Positions 51,925 to 62,550 of a stretch of DNA of 64,000 nt are shown piece after piece (position 1 is the stretch's first letter; each line of letters begins with the position of its first letter). The DNA lies in assembly GCA_905221605.1 (NCBI GenBank), contig CAJNDS010002612.1, forward strand, positions 995,436-1,059,435, in the 5' to 3' direction. The notes under the pieces are model-generated. The model was not told where the DNA came from and ran no database searches. It saw only the letters and a list, made by a program, of their open reading frames with translations. The translations under genes and the position numbers were made by a program. The stretch is from Symbiodinium natans (Eukaryota > Sar > Dinophyceae > Suessiales > Symbiodiniaceae).

Positions 51925-52900
51925 AAAAAAACCATCTTTTCCAAAACTATGGGGCTGGGGCCTCCAAAAGATGGTTTTTTTGTTTTTCTCGAGAAAAAGA
52001 TGGTTTTTTTGGTTCGAAACCATCTTTTTCTCGAGAAAAAGATGGTTTTTGGAGGTCTTCTCCTGGGAAACCATCTTTTACTCGAGAAAAAGATGGTTTT
52101 TGGAGGTCTTCTCCTGGTAAAACCATCTGTTTCTCGAGAAAAAGATGGTTTTTGGAGGTCTTCTCCTGGTAAAACCATCTTTTTCTCGAGAAAACCAAAA
52201 AAACCAAAAAAAAACATCTTTTGGAGGCCCTAGCCCCATAGTTTTGGAAAAGATGGTTTTTTTGTTTTTTTTGTTTTTTTTTGGTTTTCTTTGGTTTTCT
52301 CGAGAAAAAGATGGTTTTTTGGTTGGAAACCATCTTTTTCTCGCGAAAAAGATGGTTTTACCAGACCTCCTGGTAAAACCATCTTTTTCTCGAGAAAACC
52401 AAAAAAACCAAAAAAAAACATCTTTTGGAGGCCCTAGCCCCATAGTTTTGGAAAAGATGGTTTTTTTGTTTTTTTTGTTTTTTTTTGGTTTTCTTTGGTT
52501 TTCTCGAGAAAAAGATGGTTTTTTGGTTGGAAACCATCTTTTTCTCGCGAAAAAGATGGTTTTACCAGGAGAAGACCTCCAAAAACCATCTTTTTCTCGA
52601 GAAAAAGATTGTTTTCCCAGGAGAAGACCTCCAAAAACCATCTTTTTCTCGAGAAAAAGATGGTTTCGAACCAAAAAAACCATCTTTTTCTCGAGAAAAC
52701 CAAAAAACCATCTTTTGGAGGCCCCAGCCCCATAGTTTTGGAAAAGATGGTTTTTTTGGTCTTTTTGTTTTTTTGATTTTCTCGAGAAAAAGATGGTTTT
52801 TGGTTGGAAACCATCTTTTTCTCGAGAAAAAGATGGTTTTGAGCAACCATCCTTCGAAAAACCATCTTTTTCTCGAGAAAAGATGGTTTTACCAGGAGAA
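51925..52900. repeat. Large nested palindromic array
   Basis: About fifteen copies of a perfect palindrome centred on CTCGAG (arms AAACCATCTTTTT / AAAAAGATGGTTT), with occasional CTCGCG, spaced by GGAGGTCTTCTCCTGG on the left and its complement on the right. The outer blocks CCAAAACTATGGGGCTGGGG (left) and CCCCAGCCCCATAGTTTTGG (right) are also inverted, so the whole 0.8 kb folds back on itself. A 170-bp segment is directly duplicated (about 52193 and 52395). The frames through it are artefacts of symmetry. Confidence 0.9.
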
Positions 52901-52914
52901 GACTTCTAATCCTT

Positions 52915-53690
52915 TAGGTATTGCCTAAACCTTTAATCCTAAACCTTTAACTTTAAACCCTTCGGGGTTAACCCCGTGAGAAATTTAGAGATAGACCCCG
53001 AAAAGAAACCTAAACCTTCTCACAGGGTGTAATGGTTTAAAAACCGATGTATACCTGCAGGTGCTAGATCCATGTAGGGTGCTAAGGTTCTGGCCTTGAA
53101 GGCTTAAATGCCCTCTAGGTTTAAATGACTTAGCCTTAAACCCCAAACCTTCAAACCTTCATCCTATGGGGTTTGAAGGTCAAGGGTTTAGGCTTGATTG
53201 CCGAGGGCTTTAGGGTCCTGACCCTAGAGGGTTTAGGGTTAAGGAATAGATGCCTAAACCTTAAACCCTTAAGGTTTAAGCTCTATGGGCTTAGGCTTAA
53301 ATGTCTAAATCTTAAACCCTAAACCTTTAAACCTTCACACTACAAAGTTTAAGGGTGTTAAGGGTGACAAATTAATTACATACTTAGGTTTAAATGCCAA
53401 AATCTCAAACCCAAAACCTTTAAACCTTAACCCTATAGGGTTTAAAAGTTCAGGGTTTATTGTTAATTGCCGTCTTAGGTTTAAATGTCTGAACCTTAAA
53501 CCCTAAAACTTTAAACCTTCACCCTATAGGGTTTTAAAGGTTAAGGGTTTCGGTTTAATTGCAAGCTTAGATTTAAATGTCTAAGTAAAGAATCCTAAAC
53601 CTTTAAATCTTATCCCTATAGGGTTTAAGGTTAAGGGTTCAATATGAACTGCCGGCATAGGTCTAAATACCTAAACCTTACTAGGTGGCC
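52915..53690. repeat. Tandem repeat of about 90-110 bp with internal inverted repeats
   Basis: Units consist of TTAGGTTTAAATGCCTAAAC, AACCTTTAAACCTTCACCCT and ATAGGGTTTAAAGGTTAAGG. Six to seven copies with drift. The unit is related to the telomere heptamer (CCTTAAACCCTAAACC) but has its own period. Confidence 0.75.
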
Positions 53691-54650
53691 CTGTGCCACC
53701 CTTTTACCCTTTTATTTATAGCACCCTTTACGATCTTGGTTTGTTTAAACTTTGGGCCTCCACTTGAAAAAAGCATGACAGATGAAGCACCCTAGCTTGG
53801 GTCTAATAAGGCTCCGGCGACCCAGGACAACAACAAACTTAAGTGGAACCCAAACTGTCTACCAAGTTCCGTTGAGGTTTGGAGGCAAAGGTGATTTGGG
53901 AAGCTTCTTTATTGCAGGGGTTCATTTGTGCAGGGCTTAGGGTCTAGAGGTTTGAATTTTTGAATTCAGGATGCTCTCTCTGCACTGCAGGGTTTGGAAA
54001 GCTCAAAAAGAGCAGACCCTTAAATAAACCCTATAGACCATAAGCCCTGATTGTAGCCCTCCCAGACTCCCGCCGCTCTGGTCCAACGAACGAACCACAT
54101 GTAGCCCGCCATTGCCCGAAATCATGAGAACCCCAAAGCCTTCCCGAACCCTCTCAATCCTCTGGCAGCTTTTCAAGTGTTCTTATTCTCCTCGCATGTT
54201 GATCAACTCTAAACCTTGGTTGTATTTCGTATGTGTAGTAGACTTAGACTTAAGCCCAAGCGAAAAAATGCGAGCGCCTCCCCACCCCCATGGGCGCGAC
54301 TGCGCTTCGTTTGCAGGCGAGGGGTGGGGGGGGGGGAACTGGGTGGGGAAGGTGGAAGTTTTCGCTTCATTTGTGTCAGAGTTTGTGACAACAACAAATT
54401 CGAGTGTTGTTTAACACCTCATTACATCTCTCATCAAATTATGAAAAACACGAAGCCTTGATCTGTCGCAGCCTTGGTGTTTCGAAGGTGTTTGGAGGAC
54501 AAACATATGACTTTAAAGCTACGCATTTGGCTTTGACTTCCGTAAAATAAAGCGAGTTCTTTCTGCATCGACGCAACAAGTGTGTGGAAGTGTGAGGACC
54601 GGTAGGGAGGGTTTAGCTCGTCATGTTCACGCTGACAACGTGGAGGTGTC
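53691..54650. other. Mostly unique sequence, no firm gene
   Basis: A plus frame at 54112-54414 and overlapping frames are open (about 100 codons, starting MPEIMRTPKPSRTLSILWQL) without clear splice sites. I leave it uncalled. Confidence 0.35.
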
Positions 54651-55660
54651 CATGGGGAATTGTTCATGTTCAGAAACACCGTGGAGGTGTTCATGTTCAC
54701 AAACACCGTGGAGGTGTTCATACCCTAAACCCTAAACCCTAAACCCTGAACACCGTGGAGGTGTTCATACCCTAAACCCTAAACCCTAAACCCTAAACCC
54801 TAAACCCTAAACCCTAAACCCTAAACACGTTCACAAACACCGTGGAGGTGTTCATGTTCACAAACACCGTGGAGGTGTTCATACCCTAAACCCTAAACCC
54901 TAAACCCTAAACCCTAAACCCTAAACCCTAAACCCTAAACCCTAAACCCTAAACCCTAAACCCTAAACCCTAAACACGTTCACAAACACCGTGGAGGTGT
55001 TCATGTTCACAAACACCGTGGAGGTGTTCATTTAACCTTAAACCCTAAACCCTAAACCTTAAACCCTAAACCCTAAACCCCAAACCCTAAACCCTAAACA
55101 CTAAAACACTAGACCCTAGACCCTAAACCCTAAACCCTCAAGGCCAGCAGTAGGGGAGTTGGGGGGGCTGGGTGGGGTGGGGCTGGGGCTGCCGGGGGTG
55201 TGGGGTGTTCAGGGCCTGTTAGGGGCCTAAAGAGCTGGGGAGCTGAAGGAGCTGGAGGAAGGCTGGAGGGGGAGGGGAGGGGCTGGAGGCTGGAGGGGCT
55301 GGAGGAGGGAGGGGTGAGTGGGGAGGGCGCTGGGGCTGGGAGGGGCTGGAGGGGGTGCTGGGGGTGGGAGGGGCACAAACACCGTGGAGGTGTTCATGTT
55401 CACAAACACCGTGGAGGTGTTCATACCCTAAACCCTAAACCCTAAACCCTGAACACCGTGGAGGTGTTCATACCCTAAACCCTAAACCCTAAACCCTAAA
55501 CCCTAAACACGTTCACACACACCGTGGAGGTGTTCATGTTCACAAACACCGTGGAGGTGTTCACTTAACTTTAAACCCTAAACCCTAAACCTTAAACCCT
55601 AAACCCTAAACCCCAAACCCTAAACCCTAAACACTAAACACTAGACCCTAGACCCTGGGA
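54650..55660. repeat. Array of AACACCGTGGAGGTGTT hairpin units in CCCTAAA repeats
   Basis: About twelve copies of CACAAACACCGTGGAGGTGT (stem AACACC/GGTGTT) alternate with CCCTAAA arrays. The segment 54985-55115 is repeated nearly intact at 55510-55655, including the same minor variants (CCTTAAA, CCCCAAA, CACTAGACCCTAGACCC). Confidence 0.85.
55140..55376. repeat. G-rich minisatellite (GGGGCTGGAGG)n
   Basis: Irregular GGGGCTGGAGGGG units. A second block lies at 55655-55750, each block just after the duplicated hairpin segment. Candidate G-quadruplex former. Confidence 0.8.
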
Positions 55661-55763
55661 GGGGGGCTGGAGGGGCTGGAGGGGCTGGAGGGCTGGAGGG
55701 GCTGGAGGGGCTGGAGGGGCTGGGGGGCTGGAGGGGCTGGAGGGGAAGAGGGCTGCGTAGAAG

Positions 55764-55830
55764 GTATGCTCATCAGGTGTGCCACCTATCTGAGAGGTTT
55801 AGGGAGCTGAGGCATGCGGAGCTCGAGTAA
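55764..55830 (+). CDS. Terminal exon, helical
   Basis: GCGTAGAAG acceptor, YAHQVCHLSERFRELRHAEL then E, TAA 55828-55830. A GGTTTAGGG heptamer lies inside the coding sequence (RFRE). Confidence 0.45.
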
Positions 55831-55908
55831 CCCCTGTGCGCCCTAAAGCCCAGACCCTACCTACACCCAAACCCCCTAAACTCCCTAACCCTGTACTGTC
55901 TCCTTCAG

Positions 55909-55994
55909 GATTCCGGCTTCTTTCAATCCCGAACCTTCTCCGCCTGACAGCAAACCTGACAAGCTCCAGAGTCCTGCGAGCTGAAGAAGTCTAA
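55909..55994 (+). CDS. Terminal exon, frame ambiguous
   Basis: A very good CTGTCTCCTTCAG acceptor. One frame gives IPASFNPEPSPPDSKPDKLQ then SPAS with TGA at 55982, the other FRLLSIPNLLRLTANLTSSR then VLRAEEV with TAA at 55992. Both look natural. Confidence 0.45.
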
Positions 55995-56199
55995 ACCTGC
56001 TAAAAGCTCTAAATGTCGACATCTCAGTGTGTCCCCTCCGCAGGGCACTTGTATCGGTGACCATAGATTTTGTGTACTTGATAAAAAAATATAAAAGGAA
56101 GTCTTTCTTCCCAAATGACCAACCAAGCCTAAATCCCAAACCCAAACCCGAAACCCAAAACCCAAAACCCCCCAAAGCCCGGAATGCACAGACACGGCT

Positions 56200-57000
56200 C
56201 CCGATGTTTTTACATAAACAAAGTGGCATGTTTTTTTTTTTACATAGGCTCGATGGACACAAAAATGTCCCTAGCAAAGTGTTTTTTTTACTTAGGCTCG
56301 ATGGACACAAAAATGTCCGTAGCAAAGTGGCTTTTTTTTTACAGAGGCTCGATGGACACAAAAATGTCCGTAGCAAAGTGGCGTTTTTTTTTACAGAGGC
56401 TCGATGCGCAGAAAATGTCCGGAACAAGCTTGCGTGTTTTTTTTTTTACATAGGCTCGATGGACACAAAAAATGTCCGTAGCAAAGCGGCGTGATTTTTT
56501 TACATAGGCTGGATGGGCACAAAGAATGTCCGCAGCAAAGTGGCGTGATGTTTTTTTTACATAGGCTCGATGGACACAAAAATGTCCGGAACAAAGTGGC
56601 GTGTTTTTCTTCTTTGCGTAGGCTGGATGGACACAAAAATGTTCGTAACAAAGTGGCGTGTTTTTTTAAACATAGGCGGGAAGGACACAAAAAATGTTCG
56701 TAACAAAGTGGCGTGTGTGTTTTGTTAACATAGGCGGGAAGGAGACAGAAAATGTCCGCAACAAAGTGGCGTGATCTGTTTACATAGGCTCGATGGACAC
56801 AAAAATGGCTGTAACAAAGTGACGCGTTTTTTTTTCAGGCTCGATGCACAGAAAATGTCCGTAACAACCTGGCGTGTTCTGTTTACATAGGCTCGATGGA
56901 CACCATAATGTCCGTTACAAAGTGGCGCGATTGTTTTTACATAGGCTCGATGGACACAAAAATGTCCGAACAAAGTGGCATGTTTTTTCTTTATAGGCTC
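56200..57000. repeat. Tandem array of about 60-bp hairpin units
   Basis: About 14 units: ACATAGGCTCGATGGACACA, AAAATGTCCGTAACAAAGTG, GCGTG and a T run. GGACA and TGTCC around an A-rich loop form a stem in each unit. One inverted unit stands alone at 57560-57602. Confidence 0.85.
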
Positions 57001-58302
57001 CATGGACACGATAGGGCGCGCACGGTGCCTTGGGACACGCCTTCCACTTGGCCCGAAATCAAACACTGCACTTGCACACGAAGTTTTGAGGTTTGCCGAC
57101 GACGAAATGATGGCGGATTGGTTCCGGACTTAATGCATTTCGTGCCAAAGGGTTTCTGGCTTCCCGCCATGGCGGAAAACGAGGAATGTTTTCAGTTTTC
57201 CCGCCGAAGCGGGAGCCACGATTTCAATTAACAAGAAGTAAAAACGGCAATATTGAACTCAATGTTTCTTTGCCATGAGATAAGGTAGGTTAGAAGCACC
57301 GGCAAACCGCAACCTCCAGACTCAACGTTGTTTTTGTTGAAGGGTTTTGGGTTCCCGCTTCAGCGGGAAACAGAAAACATTTGCAGGTTTCCCGCTTTGG
57401 CGGGAAACTGGAAAGTTTCTCGGCCAAGCATCCTAGCGGAAAACCTTTTTCTTTACTGTAAATCACGTTTTGCTTGCTTGCCGCAACTGACGTAGTAGTC
57501 ACCTGTGACGGGACAACCTCACAAAAGTACTTTCCAATGCTTCCAGACCCCGCGCCTTTTGGGAAACGTTTTGTTACGGACATTTGGTGTGTCCTGTAAA
57601 AAAACCGCCGCTTCGAAGAAGTTCGGAAAAAATCTGCAGCTGCTCTAACCCTCAACTTTCAACCCAAAAAGCCTTCATCCCCGAAAGCCTGAGACGCCCT
57701 TGCCGGAAGCCTTGGTCTTCGTAGTCCCCTCCCAAGGCCCCTGTCGCACGGAACGCCCAAATTCGAATTACTCAGGGGTTTAGGGTTTACAGGAAGGCTT
57801 TTAGGTTTAGAGTTTGGAGCGTCGGGCTCACGGCTTACAACTTAGAACCCCTGCACCGCCCAGCCCCATGAGACCTAGAACTACTCATGAACCTCCTCCA
57901 AGCACACAGAAAAATGTTAGGGCCCGGGCTTGGGACCCTGAACCTAAGAACTGTGTTCCAGGGTTTGGGGGCCCGGCACAAAACAGCTACACACTTCGTT
58001 CCTTTTTGGTCATAGTCATATGTGCTTCAGTGCGGCGCCTTACCGTCAACAGTTTTTCATGACTACTGACAGGCGGCCACATCGTGGGAGTGGTGGTGTC
58101 GATTGGCTGATTCTTGGCGCCAAGTTTACAAGATGTAAAGGAGGGGTTTGGAGGTTTGGGGTCAGGGCTTAGAGCTACAGCTGTGCTTTGCAGTATTTGG
58201 GCTTTCGGGTTTAGAGTTTAGGGACGGGTTTAGGTTTCAGGGTTTAGGGTTTACGGTTGAGGGTTCGGGTTTAGGGTTTAGGGACAAATGTCGGCGTTTT
58301 AG
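57001..58302. other. Interval with four GCGGGAAA hairpins
   Basis: CCCGC/GCGGG hairpins at 57159-57180, 57197-57217, 57352-57372 and 57389-57410. An inverted copy of the 56200-57000 unit is at 57560-57602. A plus frame at 57814-58062 (ending VRRLTVNSFS) is open but unsupported by splice sites. Confidence 0.5.
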
Positions 58303-58495
58303 TGCTGTGCTGATGGTAGGCCTTGCCAATCTTTCTGCACCCATTCCGAACCCTCATGGGAAGAAGTCCGTTGACACGTTGAAATCAAGAGGCGCCTGGG
58401 AGGGCGAGTTCACGTGGGGTGGCATGCAGCAGCACAAACCATCACAAACTGCATGCGGTCTGGAAATGTCGTGTGTAAGCACGGGCAACTTCTAG
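58303..58495 (+). CDS. Terminal exon, unknown protein
   Basis: A GGCGTTTTAG acceptor, then AVLMVGLANLSAPIPNPHGK, then SVDTLKSRGAWEGEFTWGGM and onward to SCVSTGNF, TAG 58493-58495. 63 codons. The stop lies 118 bp before the next start codon, tight tandem packing in the same direction. Confidence 0.5.
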
Positions 58496-58613
58496 TTTAC
58501 ATTCTTTCCGCGGCACAGTGTCGTCCATACCCCCCTTCCAGTGATGCACAGATGTTATCAGATGTTGACTTAACCCTCTCAACCCTACAGTAAGCCCCGA
58601 CAGCTTGCGCGCA

Positions 58614-59384
58614 ATGCCGCCGGCCAAGGAGGCCAGTGCCGCCCCAGTAAAGTGGGACAAGGCAAGGGCCAAACGCGAGTTGGATCGGTTGAAGGCGTGG
58701 AAGGACCGAGAGCATGCTGAAGCAATGACCCGCAAAGACGAGGAGCACGACAAAGCCATGGCTGAGTGCAAGGCGAATCACAACAAGGCAATGGCTGAGT
58801 GCAAGGCGAATCACGACAAGGCAATGGCTGAGTGCAAGGCGAATCACAACAAGGCAATGGCTGAGAGCAAGGCGAATCACGACAAGGCAATGGCTGAGAG
58901 CAAGGCCGAGATCCACCGGAAGAACAAGGAGCACAACAAGGCAATGGCCATGAGGCAGGCGTCCTGCAAAGAGCAAGAGGAGGCTGCCGAAAAGCAGCTG
59001 CAGAAGCTGAAGCTGGACCACCAGAACGAGCTGGCAGGTAAGGACAAGTACATCCAGGAGCACCGGAGTGCCATCGCGGAGTGGCAGGCTCACAGCAACA
59101 ACTTGAAGGGCCAGATCAGTGCGTTGCAGGGCACCGTGAAGCAGAAGGAGGACAGCTGTGGCAAGCTCATGGGGGAGAAGGCCGTTTTGGAGGTCGCCCT
59201 CAAGCAAAAGGAGGACAGCTGTGGCAAGCTGATGGGGGAGAAGGCCGTTCTGGAGGTCGCCCTCAAGGAAAAGGAGGAAAGCTACCGCAAGCTCATGATT
59301 GAGAAGAACGATGCTGAGAATGCGAGGCGAGATCTGCGGAAACGACTGGCGGCAGCAGAAGCTGAGCTGAAGGCCTGCGGCTAG
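58614..59384 (+). CDS. Intronless coiled-coil protein with 11- and 21-residue repeats
   Basis: 256 codons from ATG 58614 (MPPAKEASAAPVKWDKARAK) to TAG 59382-59384. Residues 49-103 are five 11-residue repeats of the type MAECKANHNKA, a hendecad pattern; 176-238 are three 21-residue (three-heptad) repeats of the type KQKEDSCGKLMGEKAVLEVAL minus one residue. Highly charged, almost no Pro after residue 15, so one long rod is likely. Cys recurs once per repeat in both blocks. A possible splice acceptor (CTCTCAACCCTACAG) lies 25 bp upstream. No introns or telomere-type repeats interrupt it. No specific homologue is recognised; structural or scaffolding roles are guesses. Confidence 0.75.
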   Translation: MPPAKEASAAPVKWDKARAKRELDRLKAWKDREHAEAMTRKDEEHDKAMAECKANHNKAMAECKANHDKAMAECKANHNKAMAESKANHDKAMAESKAEIHRKNKEHNKAMAMRQASCKEQEEAAEKQLQKLKLDHQNELAGKDKYIQEHRSAIAEWQAHSNNLKGQISALQGTVKQKEDSCGKLMGEKAVLEVALKQKEDSCGKLMGEKAVLEVALKEKEESYRKLMIEKNDAENARRDLRKRLAAAEAELKACG

Positions 59385-59534
59385 ATGTTATAAATTAAAA
59401 CGGCCAAGAGTACCATGTCACAGCATCCCAACAGAGTTCGGCGCCCCTGATCAGGCTGTCAAGGAAGCACAGCCCAAGAGAAGGGCCCGAAGCAGCCAGC
59501 CAAAGGACCGCAGAACAACAGCATCCACACACAT

Positions 59535-59880
59535 ACTATATATATATATATATACACATGTATATATATATATATGTATGTGTGTGTAATGTAATGTAAT
59601 GTAACGTAACGTAACGTAACGTAACGTAATGTAATGTAATGTAATGAAATGTAATGTAATAAAATATAATGAATTGTAGCGTAATGTAACGAAATGAAAA
59701 GTAACGTAATGGAACGTAGCGTACCGTAACGTCTCGTTGCGTTTGTTATGTTATGTTATGTTATGTTATGTTATGTTATGTTATGTTATGTTATGTTATG
59801 TTCTGCTATGCTATGCTATGCTATGATATGCATGTATGTGTGTTGTATGTACATATATGTATATATATATATATATGCAC
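59535..59880. repeat. Microsatellite cluster: (TA)n, (GTAAT/GTAAC)n, (TTATG)n
   Basis: A (TA)n block (59536-59575), about 30 pentamers GTAAT/GTAAC/GAAAT (59585-59740), about 12 TTATG pentamers (59745-59805) drifting to CTATG, and a second (TA)n (59845-59876). The two pentamers are not reverse complements. Confidence 0.9.
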
Positions 59881-59920
59881 ATGTGTATTGCTTGCGAAAA
59901 AGTTCGTTAAAACGTTGAAG

Positions 59921-60489
59921 ATGTCACTTTCCAGCCCTTACAACCAGGAGGCAAAGGCAAAAGCGGCCAAGAAGAGAAAGGCCACCGAGCCCGAGGAGAC
60001 AGCGTCCATGAATTTTTACCTTGAACTTTACTCCTGCCGAGGAAGCACATGTGAAGGATTTGGTGTTTGGGTTGTATGGGTCAGCACTCGGAGGGTTGCG
60101 CTGGGCTTGCCCAACATGCACCTCTCACAGTTGACCTTTTTCATACCCTAAACCCTAAAACCGAAAACCGTTTTTACAACACGAGCCCTCTAAACGGTTG
60201 AGGTCTTGTCCCAAGGTACGGGGTGTGGGCTCCCTACCCTTGCGCTCGATATAGCCCAACAACCTTGTAGAGGAAGGCGTTGGGGTGGAAAAAAACCAGA
60301 GTCCTCAGAGCCAAGTAGGGATCTGGCCTGCATTGGCCTGTTACGGCAGAAGTTGTCGCAGGGCCCCTCCTCTCCACCCTAAGGTCGAGGTTTAGGGTTT
60401 GATGTGTCTATCCTTTCTGATTCTGGCTGACGCAGGAGGCAGAGGCAGAGGCAGAGGAGTCCTCAGACTCCTCGGAGTCGTCTTCCTGA
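59921..60489 (+). CDS. Candidate small nuclear protein, first and last exons
   Basis: ATG 59921 gives MSLSSPYNQEAKAKAAKKRK then ATEPEETAS, with a basic cluster like a nuclear localisation signal. An acidic terminal exon at 60436-60489 (EAEAEAEESSDSSESSS, TGA) follows CTGACGCAG. The link between them is inferred from composition; the donor of the first piece is not clear, and its frame runs on to 60151. Confidence 0.3.
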
Positions 60490-60728
60490 GGCCAGCAAGC
60501 CATGTACCGGTGCATTTAAGGTTTAGGGACTCGGGGTTGAAGGTTGTAGGGTTTAAGGTTTAGGGCCAGTTAGGGGTTGAGGGTTAGGGTCCAGGGTGTA
60601 TAGAGTTTGAGGGCCTAAGGGTTTCTTGGGGTTTAGGATGTGCAAGACGTAGCTGCCTGACAGCCGAAATCCGGAGAGAATCAAGGCTTGAAGTCTTAAA
60701 CCCGAAACCCTAAATCCTAAACCGCCAG

Positions 60729-60777
60729 GAGACATCGCCAAGTACAAGCTGGACTCAGACAAGATCTTCGGCGGCTG
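60729..60777 (+). CDS. Candidate internal exon
   Basis: AACCGCCAG acceptor, DIAKYKLDSDKIFGG, donor GTTGAATC at 60778; the frame stays open a further nine codons (WLNLDRSP) if the donor is elsewhere. Confidence 0.45.
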
Positions 60778-60902
60778 GTTGAATCTGGACCGCTCCCCTA
60801 AACCCTAAACCCTAAACCCGAAACCCTAAACCCTAAACCCTAAACCCCAGATCTCAGGCTCTACCATCTGAACACTCTGAGCTCCACTTCCTATGCAGTC
60901 TC

Positions 60903-61127
60903 ATGGGCCCCTTCTACTTAGTATTGTTGTCGCTTGGTTTGTGTTTTGTTATCATTGTGAACAAGACTTGTTCGTGCACAGCTGTGTGCAGGACCTTCTT
61001 GGGTGGGCCACTGGACTGGAGCTCCGTCGGCTCTCGAAAAAAAGGGGTCCGGCGCAACCTTGCTGTTTTCCGAAGTTCGCTCAGCACTGACCTGTCAAAC
61101 TTGGATGGTCACGCTTACTGGGGTTGA
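60903..61127 (+). CDS. Small membrane protein or last exon of one
   Basis: A strong CACTTCCTATGCAG acceptor at 60897-60898, then ATG 60903: MGPFYLVLLSLGLCFVIIVN is a transmembrane helix, followed by a Cys-containing segment (KTCSCTAVCRTF) and a basic stretch (GSRKKGVRRNLAVFRSSLST). TGA 61125-61127. If the ATG is the start, the product is a 74-residue type III or signal-anchored protein; only four bases separate acceptor and ATG, so it may be an internal reading continuing from an upstream exon. Confidence 0.55.
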   Translation: MGPFYLVLLSLGLCFVIIVNKTCSCTAVCRTFLGGPLDWSSVGSRKKGVRRNLAVFRSSLSTDLSNLDGHAYWG

Positions 61128-61199
61128 GACGCTAAATCTTGTCGCGTAAACCCTGGGCCCCTGCAAGCCCCTGAACCCTTGAGAACGCAAGCCCCAAAC

Positions 61200-61321
61200 C
61201 AGCTCGACCCCTATTGTGAGTTCAGGCTTGGGTTTCTGGATTCCTGGGCAAATAAGGGTTTGGGGTTCGGAAACAGGGCCAAGGGCTGAGGATTTGGGAT
61301 CTATATCAGCAGTTTCACGCA
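61200..61321 (-). CDS. Minus-strand internal exon, unknown protein
   Basis: On the minus strand, acceptor TTGACACTTCCACAG, then RETADIDPKSSALGPVSEPQ, then TLICPGIQKPKPELTIGVEL, donor GTTTGGGG (plus 61198-61199). Forty codons plus two bases. Convergent with the membrane protein at 60903-61127. Confidence 0.6.
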
Positions 61322-62193
61322 CTGTGGAAGTGTCAACAATTCAAATTTTAAGTCTCAAGACACTGTGGAAGTGAAGACGAAGATTCATCAGCTTTGTTTG
61401 AACCTCGACCCTAAACCCTACACCCACCTAAGAACCGAAGAACTGCTAGAAATAAGGGGAGCAGAGCTTAAAGCCTTTGGGATCGCTGCAGGGTCCCTGG
61501 GTTTAGGCTTTAGGGTTTAGGGGCCCTGTGCAAGTTAGGTAAGGCTGCCCTGAGCCTCAAAGCCTAGCTATAGCATAAAACCCTTAGCCAGAAACCCCAG
61601 CTGCCAAGCCCAAAGGAAGCATGGTTCCGCTTCTGCCAGACCCTTGTCGAACCAGGAGGCTGTGGCCTTAGGTCCAGCCAGGCTTTTGGAGTTTAGCTGT
61701 TGAAGGGCCTTGAAAGGGCTTTCAGGGTTCTATTGTGCTTGAGGGTTTGAGGGTTCCCCGCTCCCCCCTTCTCCCCACTTGTCCGGAACCATGCCTGCCC
61801 TCAAACAGCGCGGGTGCCCTAAACCTTAACCCTAAACCCTGGATGTGGCAGTGGGAGGGTCTAGCCCCAGATTTAGGGGTTTACGACAATAAGAGCCCCG
61901 AAAATGGACCCAAATAGTAGGATAGGAGAGTAAGGACCCCAACAAGGTACCCCTATTTCCGGCAACCCCCATATAAGTAACTACCCATGAAACCTCCCAG
62001 TGTATCGGCTTCCCTAAACCCTAAACCCAAAGGGCAAGTTGTGATGAACTTGAGGCTGCAACGTGTCGAATCGGGGAGAGCCTGAAGGTAGCACAGGAGC
62101 ATGAGTCAATTCTCAGGGTTTAGGGTTTCGGGTTTTGGATTTAGGGTTTCGGGCTTAGGGGTTTGGAAAAGCCCCTGTATTAGTAGACTGCAG
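61322..62193. other. Non-coding interval
   Basis: CACTGTGGAAGTG twice (61320, 61363), TTTAGGG fragments, a copy of the TTCCGGCAACCCCCAT repeat at 61916-61975 and an ACCCATGAAACCTCCCAGT end (61984-62001). No exon. Confidence 0.4.
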
Positions 62194-62318
62194 GCTTCCC
62201 TATGTTGTGGAGAGCCCCCCTGGACTTTGTGCGATGTTTGGCCCCAAGCTCCCGCGTTTTCAGCGTGCCCTTCAGCGCGCTGCAGAGACGGGCAGAGACC
62301 AATCAGTTAGTTGTGTGA
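62194..62318 (+). CDS. Terminal exon, unknown protein
   Basis: AGACTGCAG acceptor, FPMLWRAPLDFVRCLAPSSR then VFSVPFSALQRRAETNQLVV, TGA 62316-62318. Basic and amphipathic. Confidence 0.6.
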
Positions 62319-62550
62319 GAACCCGCATTTTTCCATCCGACTCAGTTGGCTCCATGATTTGAGGACTTGGTAGCCCTGCGGTGACCCTTAGCCCCTTTTT
62401 TTGGGTTCTGGGTTCCCTTATAAAGCAGCAAGCCCCAAAACAGAGTGCCATTATTTACATGTGGTTACTGGCCTACCATGTGGCTAATAGGGCTCAACAG
62501 CCCGAAACCCTAAACCCGAAACCCTAAACCCTAAACCCTAATCTGGTTAC

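Noticed and set aside
51693-52928. Several overlapping frames of 90-200 codons on both strands
   Set aside because: All are produced by the palindromic array. The same peptide phrases appear on both strands because the DNA is self-complementary.
54112-54414. 100-codon plus-strand frame
   Set aside because: Crosses a G run, has competing frames and no splice or trans-splice signal nearby.
58497-59207. Long minus-strand frame opposite the coiled-coil gene
   Set aside because: It mirrors the repeats of the plus-strand gene and has no start context or splice signals of its own.
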